Source: an uncultured Gammaproteobacteria bacterium (GTDB taxonomy: Bacteria > Pseudomonadota > Gammaproteobacteria > Steroidobacterales > Woeseiaceae). Taken from it: a stretch of DNA of 60,963 nt. Of this stretch, positions 9,083 through 17,875 are shown piece after piece. Location of the stretch: positions 1 through 60,963 of the forward strand of contig CAJXYT010000002.1 of the NCBI GenBank assembly GCA_913063505.1. The letters run 5' to 3'. The translations under genes were made by a program, and so were the position numbers. A model generated the notes under the pieces. That model worked only from the letters and a program-made list of their open reading frames with translations, was not told where the DNA came from and ran no database searches. Within the stretch, counting starts at the first letter, position 1; each line of letters opens with the position of its first letter.

Positions 9083-9106
9083 TTGCGTGCCGTTGACGGC
9101 ATGCAA
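9083..9106. promoter_or_regulatory. 22-24 base dyad upstream of the nucleoside operon, candidate repressor operator
   Basis: The arms TTGCGTGCCGT and ACGGCATGCAA are separated by TG and pair with a single mismatch. The site lies 54-77 bases before the start codon of the binding-protein gene, where a LacI- or GntR-type repressor would act. The responsible regulator is not encoded in the window next to the operon. Function is inferred from position and symmetry. Confidence 0.45.
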
Positions 9107-9134
9107 AAAAACACGCGAGCGCTCCTACCGCGCG
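9105..9134 (-). terminator. Terminator-like hairpin and T-run after the N-heterocycle operon
   Basis: Read on the minus strand, a GC-rich imperfect hairpin (CGCG arms at 9114-9117 and 9131-9134) is followed by a run of seven T (9105-9111). It lies about 75 bases past the stop of the molybdenum hydroxylase gene and would separate that operon from the nucleoside operon. The stem is imperfect. Confidence 0.4.
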
Positions 9135-9208
9135 AATCTACTACAAAGGGGGGGTACAACACATAAATTATTTATATGTATGCGCCTATGTACCGCTCAA
9201 CAGTTATT

Positions 9209-11959
9209 CTACTTTGATTTAATGGCCGCCAACAATCGATCTGGGCTCGCCGGCAGATTACGGATCACCGCGCCGGTTGCATACCGGATGGCGTTCAGAA
9301 TCGCTGGCGCAGTTCCGACAAGCACATGCTCACCCAAACCTTTAGCACCGTAAGGCCCATGTGGGTCCGCCTCTTCGATAAATAGCGTTTCGATCTCCGG
9401 CACATCACCGGCAGTCGGAATCAGGTAATCGTGGAGATTGTTGGTCTTTCCAGGTACAAATTCTTCCATTAATGCCATTCCGATACCCTGCGCAATACCA
9501 CCGTGAACCTGACCTTCCGCAAGTACAGGGTTTATGACTTTCCCAACATCGTGGGCGGCGGTGACTTTCATTAGCTTGGTGACTCCTAGTGCAATATCTA
9601 CGGACAATTCAACCATCTGTGCTCCGTAGCCAAATGAAGCATAAGGTTCTCCCTGACCATCCTTATCGAGGGGCTGTGTCGGAGGATCGTATGTCTCTTC
9701 AGCCGTCGCAATGAAGCCATCTTGATCAGCCGGCAATCGATCAAGCTGTACCGTCCACGTACTATTTTCCACAGAGGCAAGCAGTGTATTTCCATTCAGT
9801 TGTAAGCGGGCCGATAGTGGCGCATCGCATATTGTGAGCAACTTATTTCGCAATACGCTCCCAGCCAGAAATGCGGCCTTACCCGAAATAAATGTTTGCC
9901 TTGATGCCGACGTTTTTCCGGCATCCGCTGTTAGGTCAGTATCGCCATAAACTAAATCGAAGCAATCAATCGAAATTCCTATGGCATCTGCGCAAATCTG
10001 GCTAATAACCGTGTTTGATCCCTGGCCGATATCGACCGCCCCCTGAAACAAAACGATACGCCCATCGTCTCGTAATCCCACCCGTATAGTCGATGGGTTG
10101 GGCAATGATGTATTGCCACATCCGTACCACAAACCCGCAATGCCAACACCGAAACGCATTGGAGTGCCCTGAGCTGATTCGTTGCGCATCTCAGCGTTAC
10201 GAATTGCCTGCTGCCAGTGTGGCCGCAATGCTTCAAAGCACGCGACAATGCCGACGCCTCTATCAAAGCGTTGTCCCGTTACCGTTGGCAATCCGTTCGC
10301 AAGCGCATTGCGAACCCGAAATTCGAGCGGATCAATCGCCAATTGCTCGGCGAGAAGGTCAAACAGTGTTTCCTGTGCAACAGCAGATTGCGGTACGCCG
10401 AATCCTCGAAAGGCACCCGCTGGAGGGCAATGTGTATGTATTGCAGCAGATTCGGCGCGGTAGTTTTCAATACGATATGGCCCGCACGCATGAATCGGCA
10501 CACGGTTGGCAACCGTTGGCCCCCAGGATGCATAGGCGCCGGTATTGAACATACCGGCGAACGTCATCGCTGTAATCTTGCCGTCTTTGCTAGCACCGAT
10601 CCTGGACTGAATACTGGATGGGTGGCGCTTTGTCGTCGACAACATCGATTCGGTGCGTGAATACACCATCTTTACCGGTTGCTTCAAATGCCACGCGGCT
10701 ATCGCCACAAACGGTTGCAACGACAGATCCAATTTGGAGCCGAAGCCCCCACCTACTGATGATGGAATAATTCGGACCTGGTTTTTCGAAATGCCCATAA
10801 TCTCGGCCAGACTGTCCCTATCCATATACGGCGCCTGTGTGCAGGCCCATACTTCGATGCGCTCGCCGACGCGTCGCGCGAAACCCGCTTCGGGTTCAAT
10901 GTAGGCGTGCTCGATAAACCCGGTTGTGAAAGTGCCTTCCACCACGACGTCAGCAGCCTCGAAACCGGATTCAACGTCGCCGCTTTCCACATATCCACCG
11001 GTCAAACGATTATTCGCCCGCCCGATATGTAGCTGCGGCGCACGTTCATCGGCAGCCTCAGTTACGGTTGTGACGTCTGTTAGCTTTTGCCACGTTATTG
11101 GCAGATTCGAGATATCCAGAGTAATGATGTCGTCGGCAGTACCGACAACAAGTGCTACGGCTTCACCCTCAAACCGTGTTTCGGATTCGGCGAAAACCGG
11201 CTGGTCGATAAATTCCGGAATGACGCCAAAGCAATTCCGACCCGGAACATCCTTGGCCGTAAATACGGCGACTACCCCATCTGTTTCGTTTACGTACTCG
11301 TCAAGATCTCCGAACGAAAAGGCGGCGTGCGGATAAGGACTGCGAATCGCTCTTGCAAGTAAGGCGTCGTCTGGCCAGTCGTCGGCTGCAAAAAGGTCCG
11401 AACCAGCGACTTTCGGTGCTCCATCCAAGCGGATGATCGGCACACCAACCGAGTTGGCTCTCTGACCAGGATACGACGCTGGCGCTTCTTCCTGCACATT
11501 CGCGTTGACGATGGCGCGAATAATATTGCGATACCCGGTGCAGCGACACAACACTCCGCCAATAGCATTTTCCACTTGCTGCTCACTGGGGTGTGGCGTA
11601 CGTCGTAGTAATGCCTCGGCCACAACTATCATGCCAGGCGTGCATATCCCACATTGAGCAGCGCCGTGTCGCAAGAAAGATTGTTGAAGGTTCCCTTTTG
11701 CAACGCTGCGTCCACTTTGCAGCCCTTCGACGGTTTCAATATTGCAGCCATCAGCCTGTTGTGCAGCCATCATGCAGGCGCAAACGGGCTTATTATCGAC
11801 TAAAATTGTGCAGGCGCCACAGTCACCTGCATTGCAACCAATTTTAGTACCGGTAAGCCCCAGCTCTTCTCGTAACACCCGCGAAAATCGCGTGCCTGCG
11901 ATTGTGCTAACGCTGACTGGTTCGCCGTTGAGTTCAAAGTTGATCTTTGAGGTGCTCAT
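9209..11959 (-). CDS. Molybdenum hydroxylase, fused [2Fe-2S] and Moco-binding subunit (nicotinate dehydrogenase-like)
   Basis: A 916-residue xanthine-oxidase-family protein that unites two subunits usually encoded apart. Residues 1-75 carry a plant-type [2Fe-2S] site (C42, C47, C50, C62). Residues about 100-145 carry the second [2Fe-2S] site (C103, C106, C138, C140). The remainder is the molybdopterin domain, with GGGFGSK, GAFRGFG, GQGSN and a terminal GAKGLGEH holding the expected catalytic Glu. This fused layout resembles the Desulfovibrio gigas aldehyde oxidoreductase. I place the start at 11959 because that ATG overlaps the TGA of the FAD subunit; a longer frame to 12115 only reads into that gene. 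Context with 6-hydroxynicotinate reductase and enamidase suggests hydroxylation of nicotinate or a similar heterocycle. The exact substrate is inference. Confidence 0.85.
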   Translation of the reverse strand: MSTSKINFELNGEPVSVSTIAGTRFSRVLREELGLTGTKIGCNAGDCGACTILVDNKPVCACMMAAQQADGCNIETVEGLQSGRSVAKGNLQQSFLRHGAAQCGICTPGMIVVAEALLRRTPHPSEQQVENAIGGVLCRCTGYRNIIRAIVNANVQEEAPASYPGQRANSVGVPIIRLDGAPKVAGSDLFAADDWPDDALLARAIRSPYPHAAFSFGDLDEYVNETDGVVAVFTAKDVPGRNCFGVIPEFIDQPVFAESETRFEGEAVALVVGTADDIITLDISNLPITWQKLTDVTTVTEAADERAPQLHIGRANNRLTGGYVESGDVESGFEAADVVVEGTFTTGFIEHAYIEPEAGFARRVGERIEVWACTQAPYMDRDSLAEIMGISKNQVRIIPSSVGGGFGSKLDLSLQPFVAIAAWHLKQPVKMVYSRTESMLSTTKRHPSSIQSRIGASKDGKITAMTFAGMFNTGAYASWGPTVANRVPIHACGPYRIENYRAESAAIHTHCPPAGAFRGFGVPQSAVAQETLFDLLAEQLAIDPLEFRVRNALANGLPTVTGQRFDRGVGIVACFEALRPHWQQAIRNAEMRNESAQGTPMRFGVGIAGLWYGCGNTSLPNPSTIRVGLRDDGRIVLFQGAVDIGQGSNTVISQICADAIGISIDCFDLVYGDTDLTADAGKTSASRQTFISGKAAFLAGSVLRNKLLTICDAPLSARLQLNGNTLLASVENSTWTVQLDRLPADQDGFIATAEETYDPPTQPLDKDGQGEPYASFGYGAQMVELSVDIALGVTKLMKVTAAHDVGKVINPVLAEGQVHGGIAQGIGMALMEEFVPGKTNNLHDYLIPTAGDVPEIETLFIEEADPHGPYGAKGLGEHVLVGTAPAILNAIRYATGAVIRNLPASPDRLLAAIKSK

Positions 11960-12804
11960 CTCAGAGCATCTACGCATAAAAGAATCGCTCGTCGTACCAA
12001 TTCCGCCGTGGCCTCCAATCGATACTGACCACTGGAGCGAATATCGTCGATTGGCGATAGCGGCGCAAAGAATTTTGTCGCATGCGGCAGGCGGCTCATT
12101 TGTCGCAATTGGCATCCTTTTAGCTCGGCTTCCAGGTCACGTAAGCGACACGCGACCGCCGAACATGATCCTACGCTTATACTGATATTTTCAATCGAAT
12201 CATCGCTGCCCGGCTCAAGTACCACAGCAACCATAGAAATTGAAATAACCAGATATTTTCGTGAGCCGAGTTTTAGGAATGAACTTACGCTACGTTCGTC
12301 AGACTTAGGGACTAGCACTGCAGACATCAATTCTGTCCCAGCCAGTACGGTCTGTCGTGGTCCAGTAATAAAGTCTTTCAAATTCACGACCCGCCGACCG
12401 TTAGCCGACGACAACTCCACGCTGGCATTCAATGCCATTAAGGGAGGCACACCATCTGCCGCAGGCGATGCATTGCACAAATTACCAGCAATTGTGCCAG
12501 CGTTCTGAATTTGGATTCCTCCCACTTCGCAGGCCGCTAATTTCAGACAATCAAACGATTTGGGTAAATTTGCGGCCAGCACATCAGACCATGTTGAGGA
12601 TGCCCCGATTCGCCAGTGGTCTCCTACATCTTTAATGCCAGTTAAGTCCGGAATTGCTGTTACGTCGAGAACGTGGCCCAAACTATTGTGATCGCCCAAG
12701 GCGGCATAGACATCGGTGCCACCGGCAAGTACTTGCCGAGGACTTTGATCGAGGAGTGCTAGTGCTTCATCGAGGTTATTGGGACGCTCGTAACTTTGTT
12801 GCAC
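11956..12804 (-). CDS. FAD-binding subunit of the molybdenum hydroxylase
   Basis: A 282-residue protein of the CoxM/XdhB flavoprotein family. The FAD motifs are visible: VLAGGTDVYA near residues 25-34 and the NAGTIAGNLCNASPAADG stretch near 101-118. It passes electrons from the iron-sulphur centres of the fused Moco subunit to an acceptor. No CO-dehydrogenase-type insertion is seen and the length is normal. Its TGA overlaps the ATG of the Moco subunit by 4 bases, and 10 bases separate it from the amidohydrolase gene, so the two subunits are made together. Confidence 0.88.
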   Translation of the reverse strand: MQQSYERPNNLDEALALLDQSPRQVLAGGTDVYAALGDHNSLGHVLDVTAIPDLTGIKDVGDHWRIGASSTWSDVLAANLPKSFDCLKLAACEVGGIQIQNAGTIAGNLCNASPAADGVPPLMALNASVELSSANGRRVVNLKDFITGPRQTVLAGTELMSAVLVPKSDERSVSSFLKLGSRKYLVISISMVAVVLEPGSDDSIENISISVGSCSAVACRLRDLEAELKGCQLRQMSRLPHATKFFAPLSPIDDIRSSGQYRLEATAELVRRAILLCVDALR

Positions 12805-12814
12805 GACTTACCCT

Positions 12815-14008
12815 TTATATCTCTAGACTAGCTAGCGTTTCAGCGGGCGGCGTATTTCGTGAGCGTCGGCAACGAACGACACCATCAATGATGACCATAC
12901 TGATACCGGGTAAATCGCCTAACGCCACACTATCGAGAAGCGTATCACCGGCAGAATGCTGAGCACGATCCATGATGACAAAATCGCCTACACGACCGAT
13001 TTCGATCAAGCCACAATTGAGCTCCCTAATCCGAGCGGTGTTGCCTGTCGCAAAACAGAACACAGTCTCCGGTGCTACGTTGCCCATCGAACTAAGCATT
13101 GCGATTAGTCGCAGGATTCCGAGTGGTTGAACTCCAGAACCAGCCGGTGAGTCCGTTCCCAGACTGATGCGCTCAGCCTGATCGAGCTCGATCGTCGTGC
13201 GCATCGCATACAGCCCAGCAACTTCATTACCATTGTGCACAATCTCGACAGCTCTCGTACAGGACTCACAAAGACATCGAATCTGATCAATCGGTAGGGC
13301 TGTAGGCCCACCATTTATGTGTCCGATGACATCGGCATCGGCTTCAAGAACAACGTCCGCATCGATAAGACTGGAGCCCGGAATCGAAGGGCCGCCAGTA
13401 TGAATGGTACTTTGAATACCGTATTTTCGTGCCCAGGCAACCATTTGTTTAGCTTCTGCACCACTCTTGACGCCGCCCAGTCCTACTTCGCCGAGCAACT
13501 TTACGCCGGCGTCCGCCAATTCTTTGAAGTCATGTTCCTCCATACCTTGTTCGAGGATCGGCGCTCCAGCATGCACTTTGACACCGCCCGGTCTGTGTAT
13601 TGAAAAAGAGCGTTGTGCGGTAATGGCCATCGCTTTCAGGCCAACAATATCTTTGGGGCGGCCGGGCAAATGAACTTCACCAGCTGAAATCATTGTCGTA
13701 ACCCCGCCATTGAGATAGCTGTCAATCCAGCCAGTCTGGTTTTGCCGCGGCGTCCAGTCGCCGACCACAGGATGCACATGACTATCAATTAATCCCGGTG
13801 CAACGCAGGTTCCGTTTGCGTTGACAACTCTATCAGCGTTCTCAGTATTGAGCTCTGAGTAGCGACCAATATCGGCGATTACACCATCAACGACGATAAT
13901 CGTATCCGCATCCAAAATTGGCTGCGCCAAATCACCCGATAGTAATAATCCAATACCCCGGACCACAAGCTTACCTTGCGAATTTGTTTGTCCTTGAAAT
14001 GACTCCAT
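12815..14008 (-). CDS. Enamidase-like metal-dependent amidohydrolase
   Basis: A 397-residue cytoplasmic amidohydrolase. The metal-binding DSHVHP motif sits near residues 75-80, further metal-region motifs IHTGGP and GHING come later, and LGTDSPAG follows. The product resembles enamidase of Eubacterium barkeri, which hydrolyses 1,4,5,6-tetrahydro-6-oxonicotinate to 2-formylglutarate and ammonia. A 6-hydroxynicotinate reductase gene in the same operon strongly supports that reaction here, but a related cyclic amide is possible. It lies between the hydroxylase genes and the PF06684 pair, with short gaps on both sides (10 and 28 bases). Confidence 0.75.
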   Translation of the reverse strand: MESFQGQTNSQGKLVVRGIGLLLSGDLAQPILDADTIIVVDGVIADIGRYSELNTENADRVVNANGTCVAPGLIDSHVHPVVGDWTPRQNQTGWIDSYLNGGVTTMISAGEVHLPGRPKDIVGLKAMAITAQRSFSIHRPGGVKVHAGAPILEQGMEEHDFKELADAGVKLLGEVGLGGVKSGAEAKQMVAWARKYGIQSTIHTGGPSIPGSSLIDADVVLEADADVIGHINGGPTALPIDQIRCLCESCTRAVEIVHNGNEVAGLYAMRTTIELDQAERISLGTDSPAGSGVQPLGILRLIAMLSSMGNVAPETVFCFATGNTARIRELNCGLIEIGRVGDFVIMDRAQHSAGDTLLDSVALGDLPGISMVIIDGVVRCRRSRNTPPAETLASLEI

Positions 14009-14036
14009 GCTTTCCTAGTTTCCCGTTTGAGTGTTT

Positions 14037-14621
14037 CTAGCGAAGCTCATCTTTTCCAGCCGCATCTGCGTGTGTTAGTCCGCCAACGCGAGGAAGCGGT
14101 CGACCGCTGTCCGTCACGGCAACCGCAACTAAAATTTCATTAGTCCTGGGACCATCGTGTAGGCGTACCTCCATTGCATCAAAGTGGCTGCGAACATTAG
14201 CAGCATCTTTGTGCCCGAGTGGAACATCAATTGATGTTCCAGCTCCCCCCATTTTTTTTGACGACGGAATCAGCGCAGCGCCTTGTTGTACGGCAGAACG
14301 TAGTGGTTTTCCAAGGCGCGGATGCAGGATCGCTGCGGCATGTTCCAGCTCCCCACCGGCACCAACGATAGCGGCCTTGCCATAGCTCTCAATTTCCGAC
14401 GGTGGCACTCCCAATGCAGCAACGGCTCGACGACCGAGGAGATCACCCAGTTCTGCACCGATTCGCATCAAAACCTCGAGGTCTTCGACAAATTTCCCTG
14501 CACAGGGATTATCGACTACCGCGAATGCCACAGCCTTTCGGGTCACTGGATTGACCGCGCGATCCATCTCCCGGCAGGTTTCCTCAACAATAACCAGAAT
14601 CTTTCGGATATTCGCATTCAT
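14037..14621 (-). CDS. PF06684 (DUF1185, amino acid synthesis family) protein, copy 2
   Basis: A 194-residue protein of the family named amino acid synthesis (PF06684, formerly DUF1185). The first crystal structures showed a variant of the chorismate mutase fold; no reaction has been established that I know of. Family features are the IRKILVIVEE N-terminus, the VDNPCAGKFVEDLE motif near residues 36-49 and GKAAIVGAGGELEHAAA near 80-96. The ATG overlaps the TGA of the preceding paralogue. The paralogues are clearly related along their length but diverged, so a heteromer is plausible. Membership of the operon suggests a role in handling ring-cleavage products or stabilising a pathway intermediate. 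Confidence 0.8.
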   Translation of the reverse strand: MNANIRKILVIVEETCREMDRAVNPVTRKAVAFAVVDNPCAGKFVEDLEVLMRIGAELGDLLGRRAVAALGVPPSEIESYGKAAIVGAGGELEHAAAILHPRLGKPLRSAVQQGAALIPSSKKMGGAGTSIDVPLGHKDAANVRSHFDAMEVRLHDGPRTNEILVAVAVTDSGRPLPRVGGLTHADAAGKDELR

Positions 14622-15199
14622 CGCAAACCATCCTCACCGAGAATATCGTTTGCTTGCAAACCACCCATTCGTGCATGAATACGGGAACCGGTCGCCATAG
14701 CCAAACAAAGTACCAGTTCGTCTGGTCTGGGCGCATCGGGTACTTGCAGTGGTAATGTATGAAAATGACTTCGCACATATGCAGCGTTGGTGTGCGCCAG
14801 CGGAATGTCGATTGTCGTGCCGACCGCCCCAACCTTCTTTGTGGACGGAACAATAGCCCGTGTGTCGCCAAGTATCTGACGCATACCGTAACCACCTGGC
14901 GTATGCCAGAGCGCGCCATGCTCGAGTTCGCCATTGGCGCCAATAATGCTGCCTTTGCCATACGCCTCGATGTCGCCAGGCTCACAACCCATCGCTTCCA
15001 ATAATTCGCCCGCAAGTTGGAGACCCAGCGGCTCTAGATCCTTCATGGCAGGCTCCAGGACTTCGACATATCGGCCTGCGAACGGGTTACTTACTACTCC
15101 ACAGATACCACCTAGAATTAACGGTACACTTTTAGGTGGACCGAAATCGTGACTTGAGCGATCTAATGTAATAACGATTTTTCGCACAGTAAAACTCAC
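14618..15199 (-). CDS. PF06684 (DUF1185, amino acid synthesis family) protein, copy 1
   Basis: A 193-residue paralogue of the next gene. It has the shared motifs VSNPFAGRYVEVLEP near residues 36-50, YGKGSIIGANGELEHGA and a C-terminal ARMGGLQAND matching RVGGLTHADA in the other copy. The GTG start at 15199 shares a base with the stop of the UPF0280 gene. Two adjacent PF06684 genes in a 6-hydroxynicotinate reductase operon suggest two subunits or two steps. Function is unknown; the cluster makes a catabolic role more likely than the biosynthetic one implied by the family name. Confidence 0.8.
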   Translation of the reverse strand: MSFTVRKIVITLDRSSHDFGPPKSVPLILGGICGVVSNPFAGRYVEVLEPAMKDLEPLGLQLAGELLEAMGCEPGDIEAYGKGSIIGANGELEHGALWHTPGGYGMRQILGDTRAIVPSTKKVGAVGTTIDIPLAHTNAAYVRSHFHTLPLQVPDAPRPDELVLCLAMATGSRIHARMGGLQANDILGEDGLR

Positions 15200-16113
15200 T
15201 ACGTATCTACTCCTTTATGTTCATATGGCCAGCCTAGCGAACGACTATGTCCTTGCAGGTAAATGAAGACACCGTAAAGCTCGCACTTCTTTATCAAGGT
15301 TCGGGCGAATTTCGCACCGCGATCAAGAGCGTCATCAATTGCTTTTTTGTGCAACGCACCTACATTCACAGTGACCAGCCTTTCTCCGAGATCACTGTCG
15401 GGATCAATGTCCAGCGCTCGACTCCGATCGATGCATTCAGCATCACAATCGACTTTATTCGCGATTAACGTCGCTACCGTATCAGCAATCGCCGCATTTT
15501 TTGCGAGAACAGTTACGGCATCGGCAATACCCAGCGACATTGAATGGCCGTCCCAGCCGCTGGTCGCGATTCCACATACACCATCCTCGCCAGCGATCTC
15601 CACTGATGCACCCAGTGTTGCCGTCGAGAGGAAAGGTACAATACCAATGCGCATTTTCTGGCCGGGCTCGAGGTGCAGAGCGATATCGCCGCCGTTATTA
15701 ACAAAAACGCTATCCAAGCCGTCGGCATTTTTCATCGCAGCTAGAACCTCATCCGCGACTGCACCGGCGACAGCCGCCATGGGTGTGACGAAGCAGTCTC
15801 TGAATTGTCTGACGGTTGAAACCATGCGCTGCGACGTAGCGTCATTTATCTTTGTATTGTCTGCAATGAAAAGGGGTGATCGCAACAATGAAAGGTTGTC
15901 CACCAGTCCCTGCAGCATTCCTTCCATACGTTGTGCTGCAAGCGCATACGCCTGCTGCACACCCGCAGTGCTGCCAATCGCCTTGATAACGAGGTTGATT
16001 GGCCCGTGTTGCAAATGCAGACGATTGCCGGATAGCATTACCTGCTGCACCTGTGCAGGCAGCCGTGATTGAACCGCAGCATCGGGTGGACCGCAAAGTG
16101 CACTCGAATTCAT
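15199..16113 (-). CDS. UPF0280 family protein (ApbE-superfamily-like)
   Basis: A 304-residue protein matching UPF0280, a family distantly related to the flavin transferase ApbE. Typical elements are FVTPMAAVAGAVADEVLAAM near residues 110-130, VNNGGDIAL near 140-150 and the GIATSG...GHSMSLGIADAVTV region in the second half. The start is taken as ATG at 16113; a TTG six bases upstream is the only longer option. It follows the reductase gene with a gap of a few bases. Its biochemical role is not established. Because ApbE relatives attach FMN to partner proteins, it could mature the neighbouring reductase, but no signal peptide or flavinylation target motif is evident, so this is speculation. Confidence 0.75.
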   Translation of the reverse strand: MNSSALCGPPDAAVQSRLPAQVQQVMLSGNRLHLQHGPINLVIKAIGSTAGVQQAYALAAQRMEGMLQGLVDNLSLLRSPLFIADNTKINDATSQRMVSTVRQFRDCFVTPMAAVAGAVADEVLAAMKNADGLDSVFVNNGGDIALHLEPGQKMRIGIVPFLSTATLGASVEIAGEDGVCGIATSGWDGHSMSLGIADAVTVLAKNAAIADTVATLIANKVDCDAECIDRSRALDIDPDSDLGERLVTVNVGALHKKAIDDALDRGAKFARTLIKKCELYGVFIYLQGHSRSLGWPYEHKGVDT

Positions 16114-16120
16114 GAGCAAA

Positions 16121-17653
16121 TCACTTCAGCGGCCATGGGTTCTTGGGGTCCCAGCTACTGCTCTGGGCACTGTCGCCGTAGTGATCGCGAATGTCCTCCA
16201 GTGACTGAATATAATCGACGTGACCACCCATTGCAGTGTATTGGTCTCTCGGTAACGTAAATTCTATTGGCGCTACTATTGCTGGTGTCGGTACATAACC
16301 GAAAGAGCTTTCCGGCATACGCGTGACATCGACCATGACCGTGATGCCACCACCAGGCCACACATAAACTGGCGCACCGCCCATCGTCACCCGCGTCAAC
16401 GTCTCTTTGACAGATCGGGTCAGGCTCACCGGATTCTCGGTGACGCCAGCCCGCAACGATCCGCCCGCGCCAGCAACAAATAACACTGAGCATAGTGAGG
16501 GCTCGCAGTTTTCCCGAATACGGTCCACGACACTTTGCACCGCATCCGGCATCACTGTCTCCACTGGCTGCAAGTTGTCATCGAGGACGCAATAGATGCT
16601 TTCATCGCCCGTTGTGGTGGTCATCAATAGCCGACTTCCTGGGCGTGCAACACCATCATCGATTGACTCGATAATAGAAAATGGGTCGCTGATATCTGTG
16701 CCACCCCAGCCCTGCCCGGAATTGGCAACACTGAAGTATCTGCCGGGCGTTGAGCGCCGTCCACATACGCGAATCCCGGAGGGCGCCATTCCAAGACAAC
16801 GTCCGGCCTGATGCTCCGACAGAACCCCGGTAATATGTTCGTCAATGACAATGACTTCGTCGACATGGCCATGCCACTGCTTCGCGAAGATACCAATTGT
16901 TGCCGAGCCACAACCAACACGCATACGCTGTTCGGTAACGCCATCGATGACGGGCGCACGTCCTGCCTGCACCAGCACCGTACAGCCTCCTGCAACGACA
17001 AGTTCGACTGGCTGACGGTTGCACAACGCCATAATGGTATTGCAGGTAACCTTACCCTCTCGTTTGCTACCGCCCGTGAGGTGATTGACCCCTCCAACGG
17101 ACAACATCTGCGACCCATACTCGCCGGTCGTCACATGCCCAATGCGCTGCCCATCGCAAAGGATATCGGCTTGTTCAGCGCCGAGGTGCTTATCCGTATC
17201 TAGTTTGATCTTCACGCCGCAATACGAAAAGATACTCTCACTGACCACTGTGACAGTCTCAACGCCGTTGTACTGTGTCGCTACAATAAATGGTGCCGGC
17301 TTGTAGTCCGGATAAGTTGTACCTGCACCGATAGCGGTAACGAACGTTTCTTGTTGAACCAAGCTGCCATCCCATTCGGCCGCAGCGCCCTCAAACGGGA
17401 CGACCCCGCCGCCGGGAGAGCGCGATTTTTCGAGAAGTACCAGTGGATCAACACGCGCGAGTTCGCCTTCGACGTTCGCATAACGCCCGCAAGCGCCGGA
17501 CCGCTCTGGTCTGATTCGGCAAAGCACTGGGCAAGCATCACAACGTACTATGCCGTCCTTTTCGCGCGCGCCAAAGCGTTCGGTCATTCCGGGAAAACCA
17601 GTTGATTTGCTCGACTTCTTGTCGGTGCTGGATTTGATCGTTTCAGTCGCCAT
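16121..17653 (-). CDS. hnr: 6-hydroxynicotinate reductase-like iron-sulphur protein
   Basis: A 510-residue protein matching the family of 6-hydroxynicotinate reductase (Hnr), which in Eubacterium barkeri reduces 6-hydroxynicotinate to 1,4,5,6-tetrahydro-6-oxonicotinate with reduced ferredoxin (EC 1.3.7.1). An N-terminal cysteine cluster C-x2-C-x3-C-x8-C near residues 39-56 (starting RCDACPVLC) fits an Fe-S site, and the central part has many glycine-rich stretches. It is the first gene of a seven-gene minus-strand operon ending with the Mo hydroxylase. A ferredoxin and ferredoxin-NADP reductase lie 3-4 kb away on the same strand. The promoter region is shared with the divergent symporter genes. 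Substrate identity is inferred from enamidase in the same operon. Confidence 0.75.
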   Translation of the reverse strand: MATETIKSSTDKKSSKSTGFPGMTERFGAREKDGIVRCDACPVLCRIRPERSGACGRYANVEGELARVDPLVLLEKSRSPGGGVVPFEGAAAEWDGSLVQQETFVTAIGAGTTYPDYKPAPFIVATQYNGVETVTVVSESIFSYCGVKIKLDTDKHLGAEQADILCDGQRIGHVTTGEYGSQMLSVGGVNHLTGGSKREGKVTCNTIMALCNRQPVELVVAGGCTVLVQAGRAPVIDGVTEQRMRVGCGSATIGIFAKQWHGHVDEVIVIDEHITGVLSEHQAGRCLGMAPSGIRVCGRRSTPGRYFSVANSGQGWGGTDISDPFSIIESIDDGVARPGSRLLMTTTTGDESIYCVLDDNLQPVETVMPDAVQSVVDRIRENCEPSLCSVLFVAGAGGSLRAGVTENPVSLTRSVKETLTRVTMGGAPVYVWPGGGITVMVDVTRMPESSFGYVPTPAIVAPIEFTLPRDQYTAMGGHVDYIQSLEDIRDHYGDSAQSSSWDPKNPWPLK

Positions 17654-17679
17654 TATGGACTCATAGACTTACATAATAA

Positions 17680-17691
17680 TAAGTATACATA
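17680..17691. promoter_or_regulatory. Candidate MarR operator before the reductase operon
   Basis: TAAGTATACATA is a near-perfect 12-base dyad lying 27 bases before the reductase start. A closely similar string, TAGGTACACATA, sits 40 bases before the ferredoxin reductase gene (21678-21689). A MarR gene is in the same locus, so a shared operator is plausible. The evidence is two similar sites only. Confidence 0.3.
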
Positions 17692-17875
17692 TAGAAAAAA
17701 CAAACATACCAGTACATGACCGTTCAGCAAGCGCTGAAGGCTTGTACCAGCCATTCCCTCAGATACTCTGGAAAGTACTATTTAATTGCATTATTGTAGG
17801 TATGCAATAGAAATACGTCGGGACATCAATGACGGGCGAGCGCAAGACTAATTCAGAATCGGGATATTCACGAGC

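Noticed and set aside
11960-12115. N-terminal extension of the fused molybdenum hydroxylase
   Set aside because: It reads through the 3' end of the FAD subunit gene and adds residues unlike any ferredoxin start.
15347-16072. 241-codon plus-strand frame opposite the UPF0280 gene
   Set aside because: Low-complexity Ser/Ala/Pro product that mirrors the codon pattern of the opposite strand.
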